The notes: generated by a model not told the origin, from the letters alone. Shown: positions 8,156 to 18,441, numbered from the stretch's first letter. The stretch is DNA of 36,032 bases from Salinarimonadaceae bacterium (GCA_007693435.1 REDO01000110.1:1-36032); one strand, 5' to 3'. Numbers and translations: made by a program.

Positions 8156-8971
8156 ATGGCGAAAACCCGGATTGCAGTGGTCGGCGCCGCAGGGCGCATG
8201 GGCCGCATGCTCATCAAGACGATCGACGAGACGCCGGGCTGCGCGCTGACGGCGGCGTTGGAGCGTCCGACTTCAGGCTGCGTCGGGCAGGATGCCGGCC
8301 TTGTCGCGGGCGTCGGCGATCTCGGCGTGCTCGTCACCTGCGACGCGAAGTCGGCGATCGCGGAGGCTGACGTCCTCGTCGATTTCACGACGCCGGAAGC
8401 GAGCCTCGCCTATGCGGCGATCGCCGCCGAGGCGCAGACCGCGCACGTCATTGGCACGACAGGATTCAGCGATGCGGATTTCGAGGCGCTGAAGGTTTTC
8501 GGCGAGCAGACCGTCATCGTCCAGTCCGGCAACATGTCGCTAGGCGTCAACATCCTCGCGGCGATCGTGCGCAAGGTGGCGGGAATCCTCGGTGAGGATT
8601 TCGACATCGAGATCGTCGAAATGCATCATCGCCAGAAGGTGGACGCGCCCTCGGGCACGGCGCTCCTGCTCGGGCAGGCGGCCGCCGAGGGCAGGGGGAT
8701 CGACCTTGGCGCGCGCTCCGCGCGCGCGCGCGACGGCATCACTGGCGCCCGCACGGCGGGCGACATCGGCTTTGCGGCGTTGCGCGGCGGCACCGTCGTC
8801 GGCGACCACAGCGTCATCTTCGCCGGCGCCGACGAGCGGATCGCCTTCCAGCATATCGCGGAGCAGCGCGTGCTCTTCGCGCGTGGGGCCGTCAAGGCCG
8901 CGATCTGGGCCAAGGGCCAGCCGGCCGGCTATTACTCGATGGCCGATGTTCTCGGCCTGGCGGATCTTTGA
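8156..8971 (+). CDS. dapB: 4-Hydroxy-tetrahydrodipicolinate reductase
   Basis: A 271-residue DapB, which uses NAD(P)H to reduce the dihydrodipicolinate precursor in the diaminopimelate/lysine pathway and so feeds peptidoglycan synthesis. The nucleotide-binding motif GAAGRMGRM is at 10-18, VIGTTGF at 98-104, and the family signature EMHHRQKVDAPSGTAL at 155-170 holds the catalytic His157/His158 and Lys161. Length is normal. A GGGAG ribosome site precedes the ATG. A TATACC at 8124-8129 preceded at 17 bases by TTTCAA is a weak promoter candidate. gpmA follows after 27 bases, so the two are probably cotranscribed. Confidence 0.96.
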   Translation: MAKTRIAVVGAAGRMGRMLIKTIDETPGCALTAALERPTSGCVGQDAGLVAGVGDLGVLVTCDAKSAIAEADVLVDFTTPEASLAYAAIAAEAQTAHVIGTTGFSDADFEALKVFGEQTVIVQSGNMSLGVNILAAIVRKVAGILGEDFDIEIVEMHHRQKVDAPSGTALLLGQAAAEGRGIDLGARSARARDGITGARTAGDIGFAALRGGTVVGDHSVIFAGADERIAFQHIAEQRVLFARGAVKAAIWAKGQPAGYYSMADVLGLADL

Positions 8972-8998
8972 AAACCAACGTCTGAAAGGGTCACCGAA

Positions 8999-9619
8999 AT
9001 GGAGCGTCTCCTCGTCCTGGTTCGGCACGGGCAGAGCGAATGGAACAAGCTCAACCTCTTCACCGGCTGGCGTGATCCGGGTCTGACGGAACTCGGCGTC
9101 GAGGAGGCGATCAAGGGCGGACGGCTCCTCAAGGAGCGCGGCCTGACCTTCGACATCGCCTTCACCTCCGTCCTGACGCGCGCCCAGAAGACGCTGGACC
9201 TGATCCTCGCAGAAATCGGCCAGAGCGGTCTCGAGACGATCCGCGACCAACGACTCAACGAGCGCGATTACGGCGATCTCGCCGGCCTAAACAAGGATGA
9301 CGCGCGCGCCAAATGGGGTGAGGAGCAGGTCCATATCTGGCGGCGCTCCTATGACGTCCCCCCGCCCGGCGGCGAGAGCCTGCGCGATACGGTGGCGCGC
9401 GTGCTGCCCTACTACATCCGCGAGATCCAGCCCCGCGTGATGCGCGGCGAGCGCGTGATCGTGGCCGCGCACGGCAACAGCCTGCGCGCGCTGATCATGG
9501 TCCTCGAAGGCTACACGCAGGAGACGATCCCGAGCCTCGAACTCGCCACCGGCGTGCCGATGATCTACCGGCTCGCGGCCGACACCACAGTCGCCTCGCA
9601 CGAGGTGCTGGGCGAGTAA
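8999..9619 (+). CDS. gpmA: 2,3-Bisphosphoglycerate-dependent phosphoglycerate mutase
   Basis: A 206-residue histidine-phosphatase-superfamily enzyme interconverting 3- and 2-phosphoglycerate. The phosphohistidine motif VRHGQSEWN begins at residue 8 (His10), the substrate-binding segment [13 protein letters not shown] follows, and the second catalytic His lies in [11 protein letters not shown]. The length is that of the short alphaproteobacterial GpmA form, lacking some C-terminal residues of the 250-residue E. coli enzyme. An AAAGGG site precedes the ATG. It follows dapB closely, and the alkB gene begins within about 50 bases downstream. Confidence 0.95.
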   Translation: MERLLVLVRHGQSEWNKLNLFTGWRDPGLTELGVEEAIKGGRLLKERGLTFDIAFTSVLTRAQKTLDLILAEIGQSGLETIRDQRLNERDYGDLAGLNKDDARAKWGEEQVHIWRRSYDVPPPGGESLRDTVARVLPYYIREIQPRVMRGERVIVAAHGNSLRALIMVLEGYTQETIPSLELATGVPMIYRLAADTTVASHEVLGE

Positions 9620-9667
9620 GGGGCGGCGCTCTTGTCCCGCACGGCGGGCGCGCTAACCTTGCGGTCC

Positions 9668-10288
9668 ATGGCGGTCACCCTCGCACCCGGATTGATCCAC
9701 CATCCCGGCTGGCTGTCGCGCGGCGAGCAGGAGGAACTGCTCGCGGCGTTGCGGGAGGCCGCCCGCGTCGCGCCGCTGTTCACTCCGCGCATGCCCCGCA
9801 CCGGAAAGCCCTTCTCGGTGCGGATGACGAATTGCGGAGCGCTCGGCTGGGTGTCGGACGTCGAGGGTTATCGATACCAGACGACGCATCCCGAAACAGG
9901 CGCCGCCTGGCCCTCGATTCCCGCGCTCGCGCTCGCGGCCTGGCGGGAGCTTTCGGGCTATGGTCACGATCCCGAGGCCTGTCTGGTGAATCATTATGTC
10001 GCAGGCGCGCGGATGGGCTTGCATCAGGATCGTGACGAGGAGGCCCTGGACGCCTCCGTCGTGTCGCTTTCGCTCGGCGACACGGGCGTTTTCCGGTTCG
10101 GCGGAACGCAAAGGGGCGGGCCGACGCGCTCTATCAGGCTCCAGTCGGGCGACGCGCTTGTTTTCGGAGGGCCGGCGCGGCTCGTCTATCACGGCGTGGA
10201 CCGCATTATCGCCGGCACCTCCACGCTTTCGCCGCATGGAGGCCGCATCAATCTGACTTTGCGGCGCGTAACGAGACCTTCGCCCTGA
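9668..10288 (+). CDS. alkB: AlkB-type alpha-ketoglutarate-dependent DNA repair dioxygenase
   Basis: A 206-residue Fe(II)/2-oxoglutarate dioxygenase that removes methyl lesions from bases by oxidative demethylation. Iron ligands are His119 and Asp121 (LHQDRDE) and His175 (YHGVDR); the 2-oxoglutarate-binding arginines are Arg193 and Arg199 (RINLTLRR). The substrate-side segment SVRMTNCGALGW matches E. coli AlkB closely, and all five key residues align with constant offset, so I expect activity. An in-frame TTG at 9632 with an AAGGGG site just after the gpmA stop is an alternative start giving 12 more residues; I prefer the ATG at 9668 because the family homology begins there. There is no ada or alkA gene beside it, but an Ada-like zinc-site protein lies at 17049-17330. 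Confidence 0.93.
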   Translation: MAVTLAPGLIHHPGWLSRGEQEELLAALREAARVAPLFTPRMPRTGKPFSVRMTNCGALGWVSDVEGYRYQTTHPETGAAWPSIPALALAAWRELSGYGHDPEACLVNHYVAGARMGLHQDRDEEALDASVVSLSLGDTGVFRFGGTQRGGPTRSIRLQSGDALVFGGPARLVYHGVDRIIAGTSTLSPHGGRINLTLRRVTRPSP

Positions 10289-10361
10289 GGCGACCCGCGT
10301 GCTAGCGTCGATGCGCCCGCGCGGTCGAGATTTTCTGGAGTTCGTGATTTTGATAAAGCCC

Positions 10362-12422
<2,061 letters not shown>

Positions 12423-12570
12423 CGGCTAATCGACGCGCGGCCCGCCGCGCCCGACGCGGTTGACCTGTACGCCGCGCGCCGTCTAACTGTCGCGACGCCG
12501 CGACCGCCGTCCGAAACGGAGACGATGTGGACGCGGCGCTGGCGACGCCGAGCGAGGGGAGGCCTGTCAT

Positions 12571-13611
12571 ATGGCGGAACAGAACGAGGCGATCTGCGAA
12601 CGCGTAGGGTCGGCCGGCGTCATCACGCTCAACCGCCCGCATGCGTTGAACGCTCTCACACTGTCCATGGTGCGCGACATGCGTGCGGCGCTCGAAGCCT
12701 GGGCGGGCGACGCGGCGATCACGCGCGTCGTCGTCCAGGGCTCGGGCGAGAAGGCCTTCTGCGCGGGCGGCGACATCCGCAAGCTCGTCGAAGCCGGCAA
12801 GGCCGGGCGCCCGGAGGAGGCGCTCGCCTTCTGGCGCGAGGAATACGAGCTGAACGCGCTCATCGCCGCCTATCCGAAGCCCTATATCTCGCTGATCGAC
12901 GGCATCTGCATGGGCGGCGGGGTCGGCGTGTCGCTGCACGGTTCGCACCGGGTGGCGGGCGAGCGATATCTCTTCGCCATGCCGGAGGTCGGCATAGGCT
13001 TCTTCCCCGACGTCGGAGCGAGCTACGCCCTGCCGCGTCTGCCCGGCCGCGCCGGGCTTTATCTGGCGTTGACGGGCGCGCGTTTGAAATACGCCGACGC
13101 CCTGTCTCTCGGGCTCGCGACCCACGCCGCCGTATCCGCCGATTTCGACCCGATCCGCGAGGCCCTCGCCGCCGGAGAGGACGTCGACGCTGTGCTCGGG
13201 CGGCATCGTCGCGCCGTTTCCGAAGCGCCGCTTTTGACGCTATCTGGGCTGATCGACCGCGTTTTCGACGCCGCCTCCGTCGAGGAGATTCTGGCCAATC
13301 TCGATTTCGAAGGCTCCGAAGTCGCCGACGGGATCGCGAAGACCATCCGCGCGAAGTCCCCCACTTCGCTGCGGATCGCCTACGAGCAGGTGCGTCGGGG
13401 CGCCGAACTTGATTTCCGCGAGGCCATGCGCATGGAGTTCCGGATCGTCTCGCGCATCCTCGACGGGCGCGACTTCTACGAGGGGGTGCGCGCCGTGCTG
13501 ATCGACAAGGACCAGACGCCGCGTTGGGATCCCGCCCGGCTTGAGGACGTCGCCGACGCCGACGTCGAAGCCTACTTCGCGCCGCTCGGCGACCGGGAGC
13601 TCGTCGTTTGA
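12571..13611 (+). CDS. 3-Hydroxyisobutyryl-CoA hydrolase-like enoyl-CoA hydratase/isomerase family protein
   Basis: A 346-residue crotonase-superfamily enzyme. The oxyanion-hole segments are FCAGGDI (63-69) and MGGGVGVS (114-121). The segment MPEVGIGFFPDVGASY (137-152), with Glu139 and Asp147, is the hallmark of 3-hydroxyisobutyryl-CoA hydrolases, and the length (about 350 rather than 260) fits that branch. The reaction would release 3-hydroxyisobutyrate in valine degradation; other beta-hydroxyacyl-CoA substrates are possible. A GAGGGGAGG site at about 12553 precedes the ATG. The stop overlaps the TTG start of the next gene. No other valine-degradation genes are in the window. Confidence 0.88.
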   Translation: MAEQNEAICERVGSAGVITLNRPHALNALTLSMVRDMRAALEAWAGDAAITRVVVQGSGEKAFCAGGDIRKLVEAGKAGRPEEALAFWREEYELNALIAAYPKPYISLIDGICMGGGVGVSLHGSHRVAGERYLFAMPEVGIGFFPDVGASYALPRLPGRAGLYLALTGARLKYADALSLGLATHAAVSADFDPIREALAAGEDVDAVLGRHRRAVSEAPLLTLSGLIDRVFDAASVEEILANLDFEGSEVADGIAKTIRAKSPTSLRIAYEQVRRGAELDFREAMRMEFRIVSRILDGRDFYEGVRAVLIDKDQTPRWDPARLEDVADADVEAYFAPLGDRELVV

Positions 13612-14081
13612 TCGGCCAGCCGCGCCCGGAGCCGCCGTCGGCGTCTCCTCATCCGGAGGATCCGCGCAATGACGCGGGTCTGCGCCCCTTCGCCCTGAAG
13701 GCCGAGAGGCGGGCCTTTCGCTGGAACGTCGCGCTGGTCTGGTTCATGCGCGCGACGGCGCTTTTGTGGATCGCCAAGGGCCTCAGCTTCTGGGCGGTGA
13801 TTCTGGGCGCGGGCGAATCCATGACGGCTTTCGATGCACGCCCGATCGGCTTCCAGACGACCGTCATCTATTTCGGGATCGTCGATCTCATCGCTGCCGT
13901 GGGGCTCTGGCTCACGACGGCCTGGGGCGGCGTCCTTTGGCTCATCGCCGTCATGAGCCACGTCGTCGTCGCTCTCTTCTTCCCCGGTCTCCTGCCGCTC
14001 AACGCGACGCTCGGCCTCGTCTATGTCGGGCTCATCGCGTCGTACCTCGCGATTTCCTTCCTCGCCGGTGGTGAAGAATAG
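13608..14081 (+). CDS. Small membrane protein resembling DUF6163
   Basis: A 157-residue protein with a charged, Pro-rich N-terminus of about 37 residues and then four hydrophobic segments (about 41-66, 84-103, 104-123, 130-152). It resembles the DUF6163 membrane proteins found beside ldtR in Hyphomicrobiales; that name is from memory and needs a profile search. The only upstream start in frame is TTG at 13608, whose TTGA overlaps the stop of the hydrolase gene, suggesting translational coupling. An internal ATG at about 13746 would cut the first helix and is unlikely. Function unknown; the ldtR neighbour hints at an envelope role. Confidence 0.7.
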   Translation: MIGQPRPEPPSASPHPEDPRNDAGLRPFALKAERRAFRWNVALVWFMRATALLWIAKGLSFWAVILGAGESMTAFDARPIGFQTTVIYFGIVDLIAAVGLWLTTAWGGVLWLIAVMSHVVVALFFPGLLPLNATLGLVYVGLIASYLAISFLAGGEE

Positions 14082-14284
14082 TAAGGGTTAATCAAATATT
14101 CCCGTGATTCCACATGATCCCGGATCGACACGGTAAACAACGTTCAAATTTAAAATTGATTCACGCCAACCGGTAAATCGCAGATTCATCCTATTATTTA
14201 AACTCGTTTTCATCCGCATAACCTATCTTCACCTCACAAGCGGATCGGATTGCATTTCCGGCGAGACAATTGGTGAGGTGTACT
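14082..14284. promoter_or_regulatory. AT-rich ldtR upstream region
   Basis: This 203-base gap is strikingly AT-rich compared with its surroundings (for example CAAATTTAAAATTGATT near 14144-14161). It contains a direct repeat CGGTAAA at 14131-14137 and 14171-14177, exactly 40 bases apart, and TTTAAA-type palindromic cores. It must carry the ldtR promoter and possibly its autoregulatory operator, but I cannot assign boxes with confidence. No terminator for the upstream gene is seen. Confidence 0.4.
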
Positions 14285-14797
14285 ATGGCAAATCTTGCGA
14301 AGGCTATGAAAGAGCCGGTCGAAAGCGCCGAAAGTTCCGAGATCAACCCGAACTATCTCGAGGCCCTCCACCTCGTGGAACGCCTGCATCGCCGGCTCCT
14401 CGACGTGATCAAGGACGAGTTCGAGCGTCAGGGCCGCGACGACGTCAACAGCGTCCAGGCGCTGCTCATCTACAATATCGGCGACAAGGAGCTGACGGCG
14501 AGCGAGCTTCGCACCCGCGGCTATTATCTCGGCTCCAACGTTTCCTACAACGTCAAAAAGCTCGTCGAGATGGGCTATCTGCATCACGCCCGGTCGCGCG
14601 TCGATCGTCGCTCGGTGCGCATCAGCCTGACCGACAAGGGCCGCGACGTCCACGCGATCATCCGCGCCCTCTACGAGAAGCACTCGCGCACGATCCATCC
14701 GATCGGCGGAATCTCGGACGAGGATTTCGAACGCCTCAACACGGCTCTCAACCGGCTCGAGCGCTTCTGGACCGACCAGATCCGCTATCGCCTGTGA
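14285..14797 (+). CDS. ldtR: MarR-family transcriptional regulator, LdtR type
   Basis: A 170-residue winged-helix regulator. The DNA-binding core runs from about 60 to 125: SVQALLIYNIGDKELTASEL, recognition-helix region YYLGSNVSYNVKKLVEMGYL and wing ARSRVDRRSVRISLTDKG. It matches what I know of LdtR, the alphaproteobacterial MarR protein that controls an L,D-transpeptidase gene and envelope stress responses in Liberibacter and Sinorhizobium. The start is ATG 14285 with GGTGAGG at 14272-14278; a TTG at 14270 is in frame but lacks support. The upstream DNA is AT-rich and likely autoregulatory. The 3' end overlaps the convergent nth gene by 50 bases. Confidence 0.85.
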   Translation: MANLAKAMKEPVESAESSEINPNYLEALHLVERLHRRLLDVIKDEFERQGRDDVNSVQALLIYNIGDKELTASELRTRGYYLGSNVSYNVKKLVEMGYLHHARSRVDRRSVRISLTDKGRDVHAIIRALYEKHSRTIHPIGGISDEDFERLNTALNRLERFWTDQIRYRL

Positions 14798-15533
14798 CCG
14801 GGGACGGCGCCTTCGCCGTCTTCTCCGGATAGCGGCACAAATCGCTGATGGGGCAGCGCGGGCATTCGGGCTTGCGCGCCTTGCAGACATACCGCCCGTG
14901 CAGGATCAGCCAGTGATGCGCGTGGCGGCGGAACGCGTCCGGCACGATCGGGGTGAGCGCCGCCTCCATGGCGTCTGCCGTTTTCGCAATCGCGAGCGGT
15001 ATGCGGTGCGCGACGCGGAAGATATGCGTGTCGACCGCGATCGTCGGCTCCCCGAAGGCGATGTTCACGACCACCGCCGCCGTCTTGCGCCCGACTCCCG
15101 GCAGCGCCTCAAGCGCCTCCCGCGATGCCGGCACTTGCCCTCCATGCCGCTCGACGAGGATCCGCGACAGCGCGACCACGTTTTTCGCCTTGGCGCGAAA
15201 CAGCCCGATCGTCTTGATGTGCTCGCGCACGGCCTCCTCGCCGAGCGCCACCATCGCCGCCGGGTCAGCCGCGACCGCGAATAGGCGGCGCGTCGCCTTG
15301 TTCACGCCCGCATCGGTGGCTTGCGCCGAGAGCACGACGGCCACGAGCAACGTGTAGGCGTCCGTGTATTCGAGATCCGAGCGCGGTTCGGGATTGAGCG
15401 CGTGCAGCCGCCGGAAGATCTCGGTCCGGGTCGCGGCGTCGACCGGCTTCGGCGCATGGACCTCGCGCGCGCCGGATTTCGCAGGCGCGGACGCTTCCCT
15501 TCGCGCCGCGGCTTTTGGTCTCGGCTCTTTCAC
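14748..15533 (-). CDS. nth: Endonuclease III, DNA glycosylase/AP lyase
   Basis: A 261-residue base-excision repair enzyme that removes oxidised pyrimidines and cleaves the abasic site. The helix-hairpin-helix is LPGVGRKTAAVVVN (144-157) with catalytic Lys150, followed by Asp168 in VDTHIFRVAHR. The 4Fe-4S cluster motif is Cys217, Cys224, Cys227 and Cys233 (x6, x2, x5). I start it at GTG 15533 because AGGGAGG lies directly upstream; the longer frame is not protein-like. The basic N-terminal 30 residues are an extension common in this group. The last 17 or so residues (VTGDSGSGRSRSARAG) lie beyond the usual end and are encoded antisense to ldtR. Confidence 0.94.
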   Translation of the reverse strand: MKEPRPKAAARREASAPAKSGAREVHAPKPVDAATRTEIFRRLHALNPEPRSDLEYTDAYTLLVAVVLSAQATDAGVNKATRRLFAVAADPAAMVALGEEAVREHIKTIGLFRAKAKNVVALSRILVERHGGQVPASREALEALPGVGRKTAAVVVNIAFGEPTIAVDTHIFRVAHRIPLAIAKTADAMEAALTPIVPDAFRRHAHHWLILHGRYVCKARKPECPRCPISDLCRYPEKTAKAPSPVTGDSGSGRSRSARAG

Positions 15534-15606
15534 GCCCCCGCCTCCCTGTCGCCCGATCGAATTGGCGTTATATTGCTTGCATAGACAGCGGCAAGGCATT
15601 CCCCCG

Positions 15607-16104
15607 ATGAATTCCGATGATGCCGAAAATACGCGTGACGAGCCCGTCTTCTCGGCCGTGATCACGCCCCATCGCTCGCTCGACGCCAAGTCCACGCGGC
15701 TCGTTCTGACCCTGTGCTGCGTCGCGACGATCGTATCGACGATACCCTTCATCGTGCTCGGCGCATGGCCCGTGGCCGGCTTTTTCGGCATCGACCTGCT
15801 CGCGCTGTTCATCGCGTTTCGCGTGAATTTCCGCTCCGCGAAGCGCGTCGAGGAAGTGATCCTCACACCGCTTGAGCTGCTCCTGCGGCGCATCGGCCAT
15901 CGGGGCGAGCGCTCGGAACGCCGCTTCAATCCGCTCTGGACGCGGCTCGATCGGGAGGACGACGACGAGTTCGGATTGCAGGGTCTCGCAATCGTCTCGC
16001 GCGGCGAACGCGTTGCGATCGCGGCCGATCTCTCGCCCGCCGAGCGCGAGAGTTTCGCTCAGGAATTCGGCGAGGCGCTTGCGCAGGTGAAGCGGGGCCA
16101 TTGA
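15607..16104 (+). CDS. DUF2244 membrane protein
   Basis: A 165-residue protein with a short charged N-terminus, two closely spaced membrane helices (about 33-54 and 57-77: STRLVLTLCCVATIVSTIPF and VAGFFGIDLLALFIAF) and a cytoplasmic C-terminal domain of about 85 residues (RVNFRSAKRVEEVILT onward, ending in SPAERESFAQEFGEAL). This is the layout of DUF2244 proteins, which are common in alphaproteobacteria and often encoded next to nth, as here. Function unknown. The start is ATG 15607 with a short AAGG upstream. It is divergent from nth, with 73 bases between the starts to hold both promoters. Confidence 0.85.
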   Translation: MNSDDAENTRDEPVFSAVITPHRSLDAKSTRLVLTLCCVATIVSTIPFIVLGAWPVAGFFGIDLLALFIAFRVNFRSAKRVEEVILTPLELLLRRIGHRGERSERRFNPLWTRLDREDDDEFGLQGLAIVSRGERVAIAADLSPAERESFAQEFGEALAQVKRGH

Positions 16105-16132
16105 CGCCGGCCGGCTGTCGCCCTCCGGCGTC
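16103..16132 (+). repeat. Inverted repeat after the DUF2244 gene, possible weak terminator
   Basis: GACGCCGG (16103-16110) and CCGGCGTC (16125-16132) pair perfectly over 8 bp with a 14-base loop, beginning in the DUF2244 stop codon. There is no T-run, so intrinsic termination is doubtful. The rest of the 169-base gap before the next gene shows nothing clear. Confidence 0.35.
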
Positions 16133-16273
16133 CCGCAGCTTTGCTTCCATCGCTGTCCAGGCTTGCGCGCGGCGTCCGCGAAGCGCGCGTTCGGGCCTCA
16201 GCGCAGCCAAGCCGGTTGACCGCGCCGCCGGGGCGGTGAAGATGGCGCGAGCGAACGAGAGGCGAGACCGTCG

Positions 16274-17044
16274 ATGACCATGCAACCCCGCAAGAAGCCC
16301 CGCGTCGGTCTGTTCGCGACCTGCCTCGTCGATCTCATGCGCCCGTCCGTGGGCTTCGCCGCCGCCAAGCTCATCGAGGATGCGGGATGCGTGGTCGAGG
16401 TTCCCGCGCAGACCTGCTGCGGCCAGCCGGCCTACAATTCCGGCGACCGCGCGACGTCGCGCGATCTCGCCGAGCAGATCATCGATGCGTTCTCGGGCTT
16501 CGATTACGTCGTCGCGCCCTCGGGCTCATGCGCCGGGATGATCAAGGCGCATTTTCCCGAACTGTTCGCCGATGATCCGAACTGGTCGCCGCGCGCCAAC
16601 GCGCTCGCGGCCAAGACTTTCGAACTGGTGAGTTTCCTTGTCGACGTGATGTTCGTGTCGAACGTCGACGCCCGTTTCGACGGCCGCGTGACCTATCACG
16701 ATTCCTGCGCGGGCCTGCGCGAACTTGGCGTCCAGGCCCAGCCGCGCAAGCTGCTCGCGAGCGTGAAGGGGCTCGATCTCGTCGAGATGGCGGAACCGGA
16801 CGTGTGTTGCGGCTTCGGCGGAACCTTCGCGGTGAAATACGGGGAGATTTCCGGAGCCATCGTCGAGAAGAAGGCGGCCAACATCGTTGAATCCGGCGCG
16901 CCGACGCTTCTCGCCGGCGATCTTGGCTGCCTCATGAACATGGCCGGCAAGCTCTCGCGCGACGGCAGGCCGGTCTCCGCGCGCCACGTCGCGGAAGTGC
17001 TCGCCGGCATGACGGACGCGCCCGCTATCGGCGAGGCGCAGTGA
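16274..17044 (+). CDS. LutA/YkgE-type CCG-domain Fe-S protein, stand-alone
   Basis: A 256-residue protein with two CCG (cysteine-rich) domains. The first has Cys in FATCLVD, TCCGQPAYNSG and SGSCAGM; the second has HDSCAGLREL, CCGFGGTFAVKYGEIS and GDLGCLMNM. This is the arrangement of LutA, a subunit of the LutABC L-lactate oxidation complex, and of related heterodisulfide-reductase-like proteins. LutB and LutC are not beside it: the next gene is on the opposite strand. The partners must be elsewhere, or it serves another redox enzyme. The start is ATG 16274 (a second ATG at 16280 is possible) with GAGAGGCGAGA upstream. Confidence 0.85.
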   Translation: MTMQPRKKPRVGLFATCLVDLMRPSVGFAAAKLIEDAGCVVEVPAQTCCGQPAYNSGDRATSRDLAEQIIDAFSGFDYVVAPSGSCAGMIKAHFPELFADDPNWSPRANALAAKTFELVSFLVDVMFVSNVDARFDGRVTYHDSCAGLRELGVQAQPRKLLASVKGLDLVEMAEPDVCCGFGGTFAVKYGEISGAIVEKKAANIVESGAPTLLAGDLGCLMNMAGKLSRDGRPVSARHVAEVLAGMTDAPAIGEAQ

Positions 17045-17048
17045 CGCA

Positions 17049-17330
17049 TCACGCTCCGCGCGAGGCTTTCCACAGGTGGTGAGCGTCGCGCATGCAGTTT
17101 CCGCATGGGCGGTAGCCCGCTGCCATCGCCGTGGCCTCGTCCGCGAAGAAGACGCGATGGCGCGCGTAAGGCCCGCCCCGCGTCAGAGCTGCGAGCGCGC
17201 TGGGGCAGTCGAGCCGCCCGTAGATGCGCGCCCGCGCATTGCCGCCGAACAGGCCGGGACGCGGCGAGGAGAAGGGGCGCCCCGCTCCGTCGAGCAGCGT
17301 CCAGAGCCGGCGGGGTTCGTCCGCGATCAT
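17049..17330 (-). CDS. Small Ada-like metal-binding domain protein
   Basis: A 93-residue protein resembling the N-terminal zinc domain of Ada as a free-standing unit. The C-terminal half RVFFADEATAMAAGYRPCGNCMRD follows the Ada pattern VSFYxNxxEALAAGFRPCKRCQPD. Ada uses four cysteines; here only three are visible (Cys42 in RLDCPS, Cys76 and Cys79 in PCGNC), so a fourth ligand could be another residue, or the methyl-accepting role is lost. There is no DNA-binding or methyltransferase domain. The ATG overlaps the stop of the quinone oxidoreductase gene by 4 bases, so the two are coupled. Role unknown. Confidence 0.7.
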   Translation of the reverse strand: MIADEPRRLWTLLDGAGRPFSSPRPGLFGGNARARIYGRLDCPSALAALTRGGPYARHRVFFADEATAMAAGYRPCGNCMRDAHHLWKASRGA

Positions 17331-18328
17331 TCGTCCGTCGTCAGCACGATCTTGCCGACATGCGCGCTCGAATCCATGCGCTCGTGCGCGCGCGCCGCAT
17401 CGCCGAGCGGGAACACGCTGTCAATCACGGGCTTGCAGCGTCCCTGCGCGAGAAGCGGCGACACCATTGCGCGCAGCGAGCGCGCGATCTCCGCCTTCTG
17501 CGCCACCGAACGCGGGCGCAGCGTCGAGCCCGTATGCGTCAGCCGCTTCATCATCAGCTTGCGGAAATCGACCTCGACCTTGCCGCCCTTCATGAAGGCG
17601 ATCTGGACGATGCGCCCGTCCTGCGCGGCGGCGTCGTAGTTGCGGCTGATATAGTCGCCGCCCACCATATCGAGGATGAGATCGACGCCGGCCTTGCCCG
17701 TCGCCTCCTTCACGGCCGAAACGAAGTCGGCCTCCCGATAATTGATCGCCAGGTCGGCGCCGAGCCGGCGGCAGGCCTCGCATTTCTCCTCGCTTCCGGC
17801 GGTGACAAAGACCGTCGCCCCGAAGGCCTTGGCGAGCTGGATCGCGGTCGTGCCGATTCCCGAGGAGCCGCCGTGGACGAGCAGCGTCTCGCCGGCCTTC
17901 AGCCCCCCGCGGTCGAAGACGTTCGTCCAGACGGTGAAATACGTTTCCGGGATCGCGGCGGCCTCGACCATCGTCAGGCCGTCCGGAATCGGCAGCGCGT
18001 TGTCCTGCGCGACGATCGCGTATTCCGCGTAGCCGCCGCCGGGCGTCAGCGCCATCACCGCGTCGCCAAAAGCGAAATCCTCTGCGCCCGCGCCGCGCGC
18101 GATGATCTCGCCGGCGATCTCCAGGCCAAGGATGTCCGGCGCGCCGGGGGGAGGGGGGTAATGCCCCTGCCTTTGCGCCACGTCGGGACGGTTCACGCCG
18201 GCGGCGCGGACGCGGACGAGGATTTCGCCGGGGCCGGGCTGCGGAACGGGCCGCGTGACGAGACGCAGCACCTCCGGCCCTCCGGCGCCTTCGGCCACGA
18301 TCGCGCTCATGGTTTCGGGTCGGCTCAT
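17327..18328 (-). CDS. Zinc-independent NAD(P)H quinone oxidoreductase, medium-chain dehydrogenase family
   Basis: A 333-residue MDR-superfamily reductase of the quinone oxidoreductase/PIG3 group. The N-terminal catalytic fold contains VRAAGVNRPDVAQRQGHYPPPPGAPDILGLEIAGEI in its usual place, without zinc ligands; the nucleotide-binding domain has LLVHGGSSGIGTTAIQLAKAFGA. It should pass hydride from NADPH to quinones or enones, a detoxification role. The start is ATG 18328, preceded by a strong GGAGGAGA; the longer open frame upstream is not protein-like. It leads a two-gene unit with the Ada-like protein and is divergent from the DUF1192 gene 113 bases away. Confidence 0.9.
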   Translation of the reverse strand: MSRPETMSAIVAEGAGGPEVLRLVTRPVPQPGPGEILVRVRAAGVNRPDVAQRQGHYPPPPGAPDILGLEIAGEIIARGAGAEDFAFGDAVMALTPGGGYAEYAIVAQDNALPIPDGLTMVEAAAIPETYFTVWTNVFDRGGLKAGETLLVHGGSSGIGTTAIQLAKAFGATVFVTAGSEEKCEACRRLGADLAINYREADFVSAVKEATGKAGVDLILDMVGGDYISRNYDAAAQDGRIVQIAFMKGGKVEVDFRKLMMKRLTHTGSTLRPRSVAQKAEIARSLRAMVSPLLAQGRCKPVIDSVFPLGDAARAHERMDSSAHVGKIVLTTDE

Positions 18329-18441
18329 CGAAATCTCCTCCGCGACGCATTTTCCGGTTATCGCGAGTCGCACGCGGGCGCCGGCTTGGCAAGATCGACG
18401 CCTCCGGCGTACGGTCTCAGTCGGATACTGGAGGATGCGCC

